A stretch of 57,080 nucleotides of DNA. It comes from Pseudonocardia halophobica (lineage in GTDB: Bacteria; Actinomycetota; Actinomycetes; Mycobacteriales; Pseudonocardiaceae). Within the stretch, counting starts at the first letter, position 1. The number at the start of each line of letters is the position of its first letter. The notes below the pieces were generated by a model that saw nothing but the letters and a program-made list of their open reading frames with translations, had not been told where the DNA came from and searched no databases. The stretch spans positions 1-57,080 of the forward strand of contig NZ_BSFQ01000046.1 in the NCBI RefSeq assembly GCF_027922425.1, read 5' to 3'. Below are positions 7,702-15,855 of this stretch, piece after piece. The translations under genes and the position numbers were made by a program.

Positions 7702-8304
7702 GTGACCGCCGCCACCGCCAGCACCGTCCCGACCCTCGACCTGGAGCCCGCCGCCCGCCGGCTCGCCGCGCTGCTCCCGGCGATCCGCGCCGAGCAGCTC
7801 GCGGACCCGACGCCGTGCCCGGACTTCACCGTGGCCGCCCTGCTCGACCACCTCATGGGGCTCACGACCGCCTTCACCGACGCCGCGCACAAGACCCCTG
7901 CGGGCGGTGGGCCGCCCGTCCCGTCGGCCGCACACCTCGACCCCGACTGGCGCACCGAGCTGCCGGACCGGCTGGCCGCGCTGGTCACCGCCTGGCGTGA
8001 GCCCGCCGCCTGGGAGGGCGAGACCGAGGCGGGCGGCGTCGTGCTGCCGGCGCAGGTGCACGGCGTCGTGGCGCTCAACGAGATCGTGGTGCACGGCTGG
8101 GACCTGGCCCGCGCCACGCGCCAGCGCTTCTCGGTCGATGCCGCGAGCGCGGCCGCGTGCCTGGAGTTCTGCTCGTCGTTCGCCCAGGGCGAGGCGGTCG
8201 ACGGCCTGTTCGGCCCGGCCGTGCCCGTCGGCGAGGGCGCCCCGGTCTTCCACCAGGTGCTGGGCTACGCCGGCCGCGACCCGCGCTGGTCCCCGAACGG
8301 ATAA
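7702..8304 (+). CDS. TIGR03086-type metal-binding protein (mycothiol-dependent maleylpyruvate isomerase-like)
   Basis: A 200-residue DinB/MDMPI-fold protein. The N-terminal four-helix domain has the family start PTPCPDFTVAALLDHLMGL, whose His is a metal ligand, and later ALNEIVVHGWDLARAT, which gives a second metal-ligand His in a V-H-G-W-D motif. Members of this fold often use mycothiol or bind zinc; most, including this subfamily, have no known substrate. The open frame extends far upstream, but the GTG at 7702 is preceded by GAGGAGG with good spacing and gives the normal N-terminus. The next gene begins 28 bases downstream on the same strand, so they may be co-transcribed. Confidence 0.85.
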   Translation: MTAATASTVPTLDLEPAARRLAALLPAIRAEQLADPTPCPDFTVAALLDHLMGLTTAFTDAAHKTPAGGGPPVPSAAHLDPDWRTELPDRLAALVTAWREPAAWEGETEAGGVVLPAQVHGVVALNEIVVHGWDLARATRQRFSVDAASAAACLEFCSSFAQGEAVDGLFGPAVPVGEGAPVFHQVLGYAGRDPRWSPNG

Positions 8305-8332
8305 CGGCGTGCGCGGCGGCGAGAATGCCGCC

Positions 8333-9526
8333 GTGGAACGGCCCCATCTGCAGACCCTCAGCGTCCACGCGGGCAACGACGTGGACCCCGGCACCGGCGC
8401 CATCCGCCGCCCGGTCGTCATGGCCAACTCGTACGCGCTGCCGGACGACCCCTCCGCGCTGAGCTGGTCGGACTTCGGCACGCCCCTCTACACCCGCAAC
8501 GGCGGGGCCAACCAGGGCTGGCCCGAGGAGAAGCTGGCCCTGCTCGAGACCGCGGGCGAGCGCGGGAACGTCGATGCCGTCGCCCTGGCCAGCGGGGTCG
8601 CGGCCCTGCACGCGGTGTTCTTCACGTTCCTGCGCAGCGGGGACCACGTGGTGTCGTCGGACGTCACGTACGTGGCCGTGTACCGGCTGCTCACCGAGCT
8701 GCTGCCGGAGAAGTACGGGATCACCGCGACGCTCGTCGACTCCTCGGACCCGGAGGCCGTGCAGGCCGCGATCCGCCCGGAGACCCGGCTCGTGCACGTC
8801 GAGACCCCGGCCAATCCGACGACGCGGATCACGGACGTCGAGGCCGTCGCGCGGATCGCGCACGAGGCGGGCGCCCTGCTCAGCGTCGACGCGACCTTCG
8901 CCACGCCGGTCCTGCAGCGTCCGCTGGCGCTCGGCGCCGATCTCGTCGTGCACTCGCTGACCAAGTACCTCAACGGCCACGGCGACGCGATGGGCGGCGC
9001 GGTCATCGGCGACCGCGCGCTCACCGACCGGATCCGGGCCGACGCGATGGTCAACGTCGGCGGCGCCATCAGCCCGTTCAACGCCTGGCTGATCATGCGC
9101 GGGGCGGTGACCCTGCCGTTGCGGATGCGCCAGCACTGCGAGAGCGCGCAGGCGGTCGCGGAGTTCCTGCACGCGGACCCGCGGGTGGCCTATGTCGCCT
9201 ATCCCGGCCTGCCCGACCACCCGCAGCACGCGCTCGCCGCCCGCACCATGACCGGCTTCGGCGGGATGCTCGCCTTCGCGGTCCGCGGCGACGCGGACAC
9301 GCAGAACCGGTTCGTCGCGAACCTGCGGGTGATCACGTCGGCGGTGTCCCTCGGCCACGACGAGTCGCTGATCGTGCACGTCTCGGGCGACGACGAGCGC
9401 GCCGGTGCCTACCCCGAGGAGTTCCGGCGCTGGGGCCACCTGCGCTTCTCGGTCGGTCTCGAGGACCCGCGGGACCTGGTGGCCGACCTCGACCGGGCGC
9501 TGACCGAGACCCTCGGCCCCCGCTGA
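8333..9526 (+). CDS. Cys/Met metabolism PLP-dependent enzyme (cystathionine gamma-synthase/lyase family)
   Basis: A 397-residue fold-type I PLP enzyme of the trans-sulfuration family. The Schiff-base lysine is K211 in HSLTKYLNGHGD and the PLP-nitrogen aspartate is D186 in SVDATFATP; ETPANPTTRITD near 157-168 is the usual E-T-P-x-N-P loop. The start is LQTLSVHAGNDVDPGTGAI, typical of the family. It may make or cleave cystathionine, or eliminate from methionine or another C-S substrate; the exact reaction is not decidable. The usual Y-x-R-x-x-N-P-T substrate segment is altered to YTRNGGANQGWPE, which hints at a changed specificity. The GTG at 8333 is chosen because it gives the family N-terminus; the open frame runs further up. 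Confidence 0.88.
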   Translation: MERPHLQTLSVHAGNDVDPGTGAIRRPVVMANSYALPDDPSALSWSDFGTPLYTRNGGANQGWPEEKLALLETAGERGNVDAVALASGVAALHAVFFTFLRSGDHVVSSDVTYVAVYRLLTELLPEKYGITATLVDSSDPEAVQAAIRPETRLVHVETPANPTTRITDVEAVARIAHEAGALLSVDATFATPVLQRPLALGADLVVHSLTKYLNGHGDAMGGAVIGDRALTDRIRADAMVNVGGAISPFNAWLIMRGAVTLPLRMRQHCESAQAVAEFLHADPRVAYVAYPGLPDHPQHALAARTMTGFGGMLAFAVRGDADTQNRFVANLRVITSAVSLGHDESLIVHVSGDDERAGAYPEEFRRWGHLRFSVGLEDPRDLVADLDRALTETLGPR

Positions 9527-9531
9527 CCACC

Positions 9532-9558
9532 CCGCGAGTCGGCAGGCGCGACTCGCGG
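9532..9558. terminator. Hairpin between convergent PLP enzyme and penicillin-binding protein genes
   Basis: CCGCGAGTCG (9532-9541) pairs exactly with CGACTCGCGG (9549-9558) around the loop GCAGGCG. It lies five bases after the stop of the plus-strand gene and directly abuts the stop codon of the minus-strand gene, so it can end transcription in both directions. No T-run. Confidence 0.75.
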
Positions 9559-11802
9559 TCAGTCGCCGTTGTCGCCGCCGTTCCCTCCGCCCCCGTTGTC
9601 GCCGCCGTTGTCGCCGTTGTCGCCTCCTCTGTTCCCGCCGTTGTCGCCGCCGCGGCTGCCGTTGTCGGTGGGGCGGTCGGTGGGGGCGGTCTCGCCCTGG
9701 CCCTGTTCCGGGGCGGGCGGAGCGACGACCTGGACGGACGGGATGGTGCCGGTGAGGTAGCGGGGGTCGGTGGGCGGGAGCGGGGCCACCGGCTGGCCGG
9801 CGAGGATGTCGCCGAAGGCGCGGTAGAAGGTGCGCGCGGGGGCCTTGCCGCCGTAGATGTTGCCGCCCGAGCAGGTGCGGGGCGGGCTGCCGTCGCAGAT
9901 CGGCCTGGGCGAGTTGGAGTCGTCGAACACGATCGCCGCGCCGGCGAGCTGCGGCGTCGCGCCCACGAACGCCGCCGACTTGTACTCCTGCGTGGTCCCG
10001 GTCTTCGCCGCGATGGGCCGGTTCCACCCCATCTGCCCGGCGGCGGCCGCGGAGGTGCCGCCCGCGGCGTCGTCCTTCGACAGGCCCGTCATGAGGGTGT
10101 CGGCGATGGCCGGGTCGAGCGCCTGGCGGCAGGCCGCCTGCGTGACCGAGACCGACGCACCGGCGCGGTCCGTGATCGACTGCAGCGGCGAGGGCGGGCA
10201 CCAGGTGCCGTGGCTGGCCAGCGTGGCCTGCACGTTCGCCAGCTCCAGCGCGCTGGTCGGCGTGACGCCCAGGGTGAACGACGCCTGGTTCTGCTGCTTC
10301 ATGACGTCCGCGATCGAGGCCGTCCCCGGCTTCCCGCTGTACGGCGTCTCGGCCAGCGACGTGAGCCCCAACCGGACCGCCATGTCCACCACCGGCGGGA
10401 CCCCGGTGCTCTCCTCCAGCTTCACGAACGCCGTGTTGGGCGACTCGGCGAGCGCGTCCTGCAGGGTCAGCGCCGTGCGGTAGTTGCCGGCGTTGCCCAC
10501 CGGGATCGGGCGCCCGGCCCCGTTCCTGTAGATCGGCGAGGTGTACCCGCTGGGTGGCACCGGGATCACGGTGTCGATGCCGATCAGGTGCTGCTCCATC
10601 GCCGCGGCCGCCGTGAAGATCTTGTAGACCGAGCCGGCGCCCATGTTCTCGGGCTCGTAGGGCAGGCCGTAGCTCGACTCGCCCTGCTTGTTGCCGAAGG
10701 TGCGGTTGGCCGCCATCGCGACGACCTGGTGCGCGTCCGTGCCGGGGCGGACCACGGCCATGACGTCGGCGACGTGCGGCTGGGTCGGCGGCACCTGCCC
10801 GTCGACCGCCGCCTTGGTCTTGGCCAGCGCGTCGGGATCCAGGCTGGTCCGGATGGTGTACCCGCCGCCCGACAGGGCGTCCGTGGGGAAGCCGGACTGC
10901 TCGAGGTAGGCGAGCACGTAGTCGCAGAAGTAGCCGGCGTCGCCCGCGCCGATGCAGCCCTCGGCCGGGATCGTCGGGTCCGGCACCACGCCGAGCGGCG
11001 CGGTCGCCGCCTCCGACGCCTGCTCCTGGCTGATCGACCCCTGCTGGCGCAGCGCCTCGATCACGACGTTGCGCCGGCCGGTGGCGCCGTCGGGGTGCGT
11101 GACGGGGTCGTACTCGGCCGGGCTCTGCACCATTCCGGCCAGCAGCGCGGCCTGCGGGACGGTCAGTGCGGCGGCGTCGACCCCGAAGTACGCCTGCGCC
11201 GCGGCCTGCACCCCGTAGGCGCCGTGCCCGAAGTACACGAGGTTGAGGTAGCGGGTGAGGATCTCGTCCTTCGACAGCTCGTGGTCGAGGCTGACCGCCA
11301 GCTCGGCCTCCTTGAGCTTGCGCGCGTAGCTGGGCGCGACCGCGGCCTGCCGCTCGGCGTCCGTCCGCGCGGCGACGTAGAGGTCGTAGTTCTTCACGTA
11401 CTGCTCGGTGAGCGTCGACGCGCCCTGCGTGGCTCCGCCGTTCGAGTTGTTGACGAGCGCGCGGGCGGCGCCGATCGGGTCGAACCCGCCGTGCTCGTAG
11501 AAGCGGCGGTCCTCGATCGCGACGATCGACGCCTTCATCGCCTGCGAGATCCGGTCGCTCTCGACCGGGACGCGGTACTGGTCGTAGAGCGAGGCGACGG
11601 TCCGGCCCGTGGCGTCCTCGATCGTGGTCACCGCGGGCAGCACGCCCGCCTCCAGATCCGCGTTCGTGCCCACCGCGGAATCGCTCACCGCGCCCGCCAG
11701 GAGCCCGATTCCGCCGGCGACCGGGAACAGCATTCCGGCGACCAGGACACCGGCCACGACGACCAGCACCGCCAGCCGCCGCACACCCCACGCGAGACCC
11801 AC
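9559..11802 (-). CDS. Class A penicillin-binding protein (transglycosylase and transpeptidase)
   Basis: Bifunctional peptidoglycan synthase, 747 residues, anchored by one N-terminal membrane segment (about 10-38) with the rest outside. The GT51 transglycosylase domain has the catalytic glutamate in AIEDRRFYEHGG (E97) and the conserved GASTLTEQYVKN. The transpeptidase domain carries all three penicillin-binding motifs: S391-V-Y-K394, S454-P-N456 and K600-T-G-T603. The last 40 residues are an Asp/Asn/Gly tail (repeats of GGDNG) encoded by a run of GGN codons, probably flexible. It resembles actinobacterial PonA-type enzymes but lacks a PASTA domain. It is divergent from tatA with 192 bases between. 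Confidence 0.95.
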   Translation of the reverse strand: MGLAWGVRRLAVLVVVAGVLVAGMLFPVAGGIGLLAGAVSDSAVGTNADLEAGVLPAVTTIEDATGRTVASLYDQYRVPVESDRISQAMKASIVAIEDRRFYEHGGFDPIGAARALVNNSNGGATQGASTLTEQYVKNYDLYVAARTDAERQAAVAPSYARKLKEAELAVSLDHELSKDEILTRYLNLVYFGHGAYGVQAAAQAYFGVDAAALTVPQAALLAGMVQSPAEYDPVTHPDGATGRRNVVIEALRQQGSISQEQASEAATAPLGVVPDPTIPAEGCIGAGDAGYFCDYVLAYLEQSGFPTDALSGGGYTIRTSLDPDALAKTKAAVDGQVPPTQPHVADVMAVVRPGTDAHQVVAMAANRTFGNKQGESSYGLPYEPENMGAGSVYKIFTAAAAMEQHLIGIDTVIPVPPSGYTSPIYRNGAGRPIPVGNAGNYRTALTLQDALAESPNTAFVKLEESTGVPPVVDMAVRLGLTSLAETPYSGKPGTASIADVMKQQNQASFTLGVTPTSALELANVQATLASHGTWCPPSPLQSITDRAGASVSVTQAACRQALDPAIADTLMTGLSKDDAAGGTSAAAAGQMGWNRPIAAKTGTTQEYKSAAFVGATPQLAGAAIVFDDSNSPRPICDGSPPRTCSGGNIYGGKAPARTFYRAFGDILAGQPVAPLPPTDPRYLTGTIPSVQVVAPPAPEQGQGETAPTDRPTDNGSRGGDNGGNRGGDNGDNGGDNGGGGNGGDNGD

Positions 11803-11994
11803 GGGTGCACTGTCTACCAGCAGGGACCGTCAACCGCCGGTGAGCCCACGATCATCCCGAAACGCCCCTTCCGGACGATCATCGGCAATTCGTACGCAAT
11901 TCCCGCGGACGCCGGAGGAATTGCGCACCCGGCTCTGGAGTGCGATTCCGCGGAGGCGCACACTGGGCGGGTCGCGCGAGGCGGAGGGACGACG

Positions 11995-12261
11995 ATGGGT
12001 GAGCTGAGCGTCTGGCACTGGCTGGTCGTCATCGGGGTGTTCGTGCTGCTGTTCGGGGCCCGCAAGCTGCCCGAGGCGGCCCGCGGACTCGGCCGGTCCG
12101 CCCGCATCCTCAAGGCCGAGCTGCGGGCGGAGGACACCGCGCCCGCCCCCGCCGAACCGACCACACCTGCGGAGCCGCCGGCCCCCGCATCGCCCGCGGC
12201 GACGGCGGCGGGACCGGAGTCCGCCCCCGCCCCGGAGGCGACGCGCCCGACCGTGACGTGA
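11995..12261 (+). CDS. tatA: Sec-independent translocase subunit TatA
   Basis: Pore-forming component of the twin-arginine export pathway. The 88-residue product has the short N-terminal membrane segment (about 5-20, WHWLVVIGVFVLLFG), the hinge F-G-A-R-K-L-P, and the amphipathic helix EAARGLGRSARILKAELR, all diagnostic for TatA/E. The tail from about 47 on is Ala/Pro-rich and disordered. The phenylalanine before the hinge glycine is present. tatC is not next to it; in many actinobacteria tatA and tatC sit together near pafBC, so this may be a second, orphan TatA. Start ATG follows GGAGGGACGACG. Confidence 0.93.
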   Translation: MGELSVWHWLVVIGVFVLLFGARKLPEAARGLGRSARILKAELRAEDTAPAPAEPTTPAEPPAPASPAATAAGPESAPAPEATRPTVT

Positions 12262-12319
12262 GAAGACCCCGCCCAACGGTCGGTCGACACCGCTCCGGGC
12301 GCGACCTAGCGTCGTCCGG

Positions 12320-13222
12320 GTGAAGGTCAGGATCGGGATCGGGTCGCTGCCCACGCCGGCGACCGGGGACGGCGGCTTCGCGGAGCTGGTCGACGAGATG
12401 GAGGCCCGCGGGATCGACTCCCTCTGGCTGCCCGACCTGGTCGGCACCGACTCCGTCGACGCGCTGACGGGCATGGCGTTCGCGGTCGGCCGCACGCGCT
12501 CGCTCAAGGTCGGCACCGGCGTGCTGGTGCTGCCCGGCCGCAACCCCGCGCTCGTCGCGGCGCAGCTCGCGTCCCTGGCGGCGTTGGCGCCCAAGCGGAT
12601 CCTGCCCGCCTTCGGCGTGCGCCCCGCCCGGGCCCGGGAGCGCCAGCTCTACCCCGTGCCCGACGGGAAGCGCGCCGCGGTGTTCGAGGAGGCGCTCGTC
12701 GTGGTCCGGCGGCTGCTGGCCGAGGAGCGCGTCACGCACCACGGCGAGTTCTTCGACCTGGACGACGCGACGATCGGTCCCCGCCCGCCCGGCCGCCTCG
12801 ACCTCTGGCTCGGCGGGCGCGCCCCCGTCGGCCTCGAGCGGATCGGCCGGCTCGCCGACGGCTGGTTGGGGAGCTTCGTCACCCCCGCCGAGGCCGCCGA
12901 GTGCCGGGAGACGATCGAGCGCGCCGCCGCGGCCGCGGGCCGGGAGATCGAGGAGGACCACTACGGGACCAACCTTGCCGTGGTCCCGCCCGAGGCGACC
13001 GCCGCGCAGGTCGAGGCGGCCGTCGCGGCGTCGCTGGACCGGCGGCCGGACGTGGACCCGCAGAAGATCGTGGCGCACGGCTGGGCCGAGGCGCGCGACC
13101 GGATCCGCGAGTACGTCGACGCCGGGCTGACCAAGTTCGTGGTGCGTCCGGCCACGCCGGTCGCCTCGTGGCAGGGCTTCCTCGACGCGTTCGACCAGGA
13201 GCTGCGCCCCCTCGAGACGTGA
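12320..13222 (+). CDS. LLM-class F420-dependent oxidoreductase
   Basis: A luciferase-like TIM-barrel oxidoreductase, 300 residues, GTG start. The N-terminus MKVRIGIGSLPTP and the stretch IDSLWLPDLVG are typical, followed by LKVGTGVLVLPGRNPALVAAQLASL (barrel strands 3-4) and PGRLDLWLGGRAPVGLERIGRLADGWLGS, the usual phosphate-binding part for F420 or FMN. Such enzymes transfer hydride from reduced F420; substrate is unknown. It lies 58 bases downstream of tatA and is followed on the same strand by the DUF309 gene; a functional tie to either is not apparent. Confidence 0.88.
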   Translation: MKVRIGIGSLPTPATGDGGFAELVDEMEARGIDSLWLPDLVGTDSVDALTGMAFAVGRTRSLKVGTGVLVLPGRNPALVAAQLASLAALAPKRILPAFGVRPARARERQLYPVPDGKRAAVFEEALVVVRRLLAEERVTHHGEFFDLDDATIGPRPPGRLDLWLGGRAPVGLERIGRLADGWLGSFVTPAEAAECRETIERAAAAAGREIEEDHYGTNLAVVPPEATAAQVEAAVAASLDRRPDVDPQKIVAHGWAEARDRIREYVDAGLTKFVVRPATPVASWQGFLDAFDQELRPLET

Positions 13223-13282
13223 ACACCGAGACTGAGCGCCGGGACGTGAGGGCGGGCGGCCGGTGTGGCAGGGTTCCGACAC

Positions 13283-13774
13283 GTGAGCGTCCGACGGGTC
13301 CGTGATCGAGACGAGGCGGGCCGCGCCCGCAACGCGCGCCCCCGGGACGCGGCCGGGCGGCCCCTCCCCTACGGCACCCCGGGCGTCCCGCAGATTCCCG
13401 ACGATCTCGACCTGACCCCCGAGGAGACCGTCACCGAGGCCCAGCGGCTGCTCGACGAGGGGCTGCCCTTCCAGGCGCACGAGGTCCTGGAGGCGGCGTG
13501 GAAGTCGTCCGGGCCCGAGACCCGCGACCTGTGGCGGGCGCTCGCCCAGTACGGCGCCGGGCTCACGCACGCCCAGCGCGGCAACGCGCGCGGGGCCGTC
13601 TCGCTGCTCGAGCGGGCGTCGGACGGGATCGCCCGCTGGGTCGGCGACCCGCCCGCGGGCCTCGACCTGCGCGGCCTGCAGGACCACGGCTTCGCCCTCG
13701 CCGCGCGGATCGAGCGGGCGGGCAGCACGGACGACGTCACGCCCGAGGACCTCCGCCCCGCGCTGCGGGGGTGA
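13283..13774 (+). CDS. DUF309 domain protein
   Basis: A 163-residue protein. After a basic N-terminus with the frequent actinobacterial motif RDEAGRARNARPRDAAGRPLPYG, the DUF309 helices contain LLDEGLPFQAHEVLEAAWKS, whose H-E-x-x-E-x-x-W signature is diagnostic, and WRALAQYGAGLTHAQRGN. DUF309 proteins are small helical proteins of unknown function. The GTG at 13283 is preferred over an upstream in-frame start by likeness to relatives. Its stop codon is immediately adjacent to that of the convergent dipeptidase gene, with no base between, so there is no room for a separate terminator. Confidence 0.85.
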   Translation: MSVRRVRDRDEAGRARNARPRDAAGRPLPYGTPGVPQIPDDLDLTPEETVTEAQRLLDEGLPFQAHEVLEAAWKSSGPETRDLWRALAQYGAGLTHAQRGNARGAVSLLERASDGIARWVGDPPAGLDLRGLQDHGFALAARIERAGSTDDVTPEDLRPALRG

Positions 13775-14875
13775 TCACTCAGCGACCTCGTCGACGGCGC
13801 GCAGGACGCGGAGGGCGTTGCGGCCGGCCAGCTTCCCGCAGTCCGCGGCGCTCCAGCCGCGGGCGAGCAGGGCGTCGAACAGCCGCGGGTAGGCGCTCAC
13901 GTCCTCCAGCCCGGCGGGCAGCTCGGCGACACCGTCGTAGTCGCCGCCGATCCCGATGTGGTCGATCCCGGCGACCTCGCGCACGTGCTCGAGGTGGGCC
14001 ACGACGTCGTCGAGCGTGGCCCCGGGCGGCGGCGGGCCGTCCCAGGCCGCGGCGAAGGCCTCCCGCGCCCGCAGGTCGCGGTGGTCCCGCCCGGCCGCGG
14101 CCATCGCATCGGCCAGCCGGGCGTCCCAGTCCGCGACCGCCCGCGAGACGAACCGCGGGACGAAGGTCACCATGCAGACGCCGCCGTTGTCCCGCAACGA
14201 CTCCAGGACGCCGTCGGGCACGTTGCGGGGGTGGTCGGTGACCGCGCGGGCCGACGAGTGCGTGAACAGCACGGGCGCCGTGGTGGTGGCGAGGGCCACG
14301 CGCATGGTCGTGGCGGCGACGTGCGAGAGGTCCACGATCATGCCGATCCGGTTCATCTCGCCGACGACGGTGCGGCCGAACTCCGACAGCCCGCCGTGCA
14401 CCGGCTCGTCCGTCGCGGAGTCCGCCCACTCGGTGTTCAGGTTGTGCGTCAGGGTCAGGTAGCGGACCCCCGAGCGGCGCAACGCCCGGAGGACCTGCAG
14501 CGACCCGCCGATGCTGTGCCCGCCCTCGGCGCCGAGCAGCGAGGCGATCCAGCCATCGGCGAAGGCCGCCTCCACCTCGTCGGCCGTCGTGACCACACGC
14601 AGGTCGGCCGGGTAGGTGTCGGCGAGCCGGTGCACCCGCTCGACCTGCTCGACGACGGCCCGGACGGCGGCGTCGCCGGTGTACGAGCAGGGCACGTAGA
14701 CCGACCAGAACTGCCCGCCCACCTTCCCGGCGCGCAGCCGCGGCAGGTCGGTGTGCAGCCGCGGCTCGCCCCGGGCCAGGTCGGGCTCCGGCTCGCCGAG
14801 CGTGCGCAGCGCCCAGGGCAGGTCGTTGTGGCCGTCGATCAGCGGGGTACCGGAGAGCAGGTCGGTGGCGTGCAC
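13775..14875 (-). CDS. Membrane dipeptidase, peptidase family M19
   Basis: A zinc dipeptidase of 366 residues. The two metal ligands H-x-D near the N-terminus (LIDGHNDLPW) are present, as are the bridging glutamate (LLGAEGGHSIGG), the His ligands in IVDLSHVAATT and VLFTHSSARAV, and IGIGGDYDGV near the end with the ligand-linked Asp. Family members hydrolyse dipeptides, including D-residues, and some open beta-lactams. No signal peptide is seen, so this one is probably cytosolic, as for many bacterial homologues. It is divergent from the NAD kinase gene (47 bases between starts). Confidence 0.93.
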   Translation of the reverse strand: MHATDLLSGTPLIDGHNDLPWALRTLGEPEPDLARGEPRLHTDLPRLRAGKVGGQFWSVYVPCSYTGDAAVRAVVEQVERVHRLADTYPADLRVVTTADEVEAAFADGWIASLLGAEGGHSIGGSLQVLRALRRSGVRYLTLTHNLNTEWADSATDEPVHGGLSEFGRTVVGEMNRIGMIVDLSHVAATTMRVALATTTAPVLFTHSSARAVTDHPRNVPDGVLESLRDNGGVCMVTFVPRFVSRAVADWDARLADAMAAAGRDHRDLRAREAFAAAWDGPPPPGATLDDVVAHLEHVREVAGIDHIGIGGDYDGVAELPAGLEDVSAYPRLFDALLARGWSAADCGKLAGRNALRVLRAVDEVAE

Positions 14876-14922
14876 AGCCGAGCAGTGTGCACCGGTGATC
14901 GCGGACCGGCAGACTGGGCCGC

Positions 14923-15849
14923 GTGGACGGCTCCCCCCGCGTGGCCCGCGTGGCCCTGGTCCTGCACCCGCGCAACGACGTCACGGAGGTCGCCGAACGC
15001 GTCGTCGGGCTGGCGAACGCCCAGGGCGTCGAGGTGCTGGTCCGCGCCCTCGACGCGGGCCGGGTCCCCGGCGCGGTCCCGGTCGGCTCGGACGAGCTGG
15101 CCGCGGAGGCCGACGGCGTGGTGAGCCTCGGCGGCGACGGCACCATGCTCGGCGCCCTGCGCCTGGTGGCCGACAAGCCGGTCCCGGTGCTCGGCGTGCA
15201 CCTCGGCAACCTGGGCTTCCTCGTCGAGGTGCACCCCTCGGAGCTCGACTCCGCGCTGGCCCGGCTGCTCGACGGGGACTTCGTGGAGGAGCCGCACAGC
15301 GCCCTGCGGATCACCGCGGGCGAGCGGCGGGCGGTCGCGTTCAACGACCTGGCCCTCGCCCGGCACCCCGGGCGCGGCACGGTCGACGCCACGCTCGCCG
15401 TGAGCGGCCTGCGGTACGGCTACTACCGGTGCGACGCGCTGGTCGTCGCCACGGCGGCCGGCTCCTCGGCGTACAGCTACGCGGCCGGCGGGCCGCTGGT
15501 GTCGCCGTCGGTGGGCGGGATCGTGGTCACGCCCTCGGCGCCGATGTCGGGGATCTCCCGGCCGCTGGTGCTGTCCGAGGCGGACACCCTGCAACTGGAG
15601 CTCAACCCGCGGTGCGGGGCGCTCGCCCTGGAGGCCGACGGGATCGGGCACGGCGAGGTCGGGCCCGGGGACCGGGTGGAGATCGCCGTGCAGGCCGCGG
15701 CCGGGCGGGTCGTCCGGCTGGATCCGGACGTCCACGCCCAGCGGAGCCGGGTCAAGCTGAGCCTGCTGGACCTCCCCCTCCTCCCCGAGCAGCTGCGCGA
15801 GCTGCTGCCCGGGGAGGTGCGGGAACGGCTGGAGGCCCGCAGCGGCTAG
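14923..15849 (+). CDS. NAD(+)/NADH kinase
   Basis: ATP- or polyphosphate-dependent kinase that makes NADP. The 308-residue product has the catalytic GGDGTM near residue 70, followed by PVLGVHLGNLGFLVEV (N-x-G-x-x-G-F-L) and later YRCDALVVATAAGSSAYSYAAGGPLVSP, the D-x-x-x-x-S/A-T-x-x-G-S-x-A-Y-x-x-x-A-G-G-P signature. The start GTG gives a normal N-terminus. The usual actinobacterial nadK lies between tlyA and recN; neither is here, so this may be a second, divergent copy. The last residues run to the stop six bases before that of the convergent dehydrogenase gene. Confidence 0.92.
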   Translation: MDGSPRVARVALVLHPRNDVTEVAERVVGLANAQGVEVLVRALDAGRVPGAVPVGSDELAAEADGVVSLGGDGTMLGALRLVADKPVPVLGVHLGNLGFLVEVHPSELDSALARLLDGDFVEEPHSALRITAGERRAVAFNDLALARHPGRGTVDATLAVSGLRYGYYRCDALVVATAAGSSAYSYAAGGPLVSPSVGGIVVTPSAPMSGISRPLVLSEADTLQLELNPRCGALALEADGIGHGEVGPGDRVEIAVQAAAGRVVRLDPDVHAQRSRVKLSLLDLPLLPEQLRELLPGEVRERLEARSG

Positions 15850-15855
15850 GTCGTC

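Noticed and set aside
8075..11833. Very long minus-strand frame (over 1200 codons) across two genes
   Set aside because: It is a shadow of the PLP enzyme and penicillin-binding protein genes. Arg/Gly/Pro-rich translation with no family likeness is typical of off-frame reading in very GC-rich DNA.
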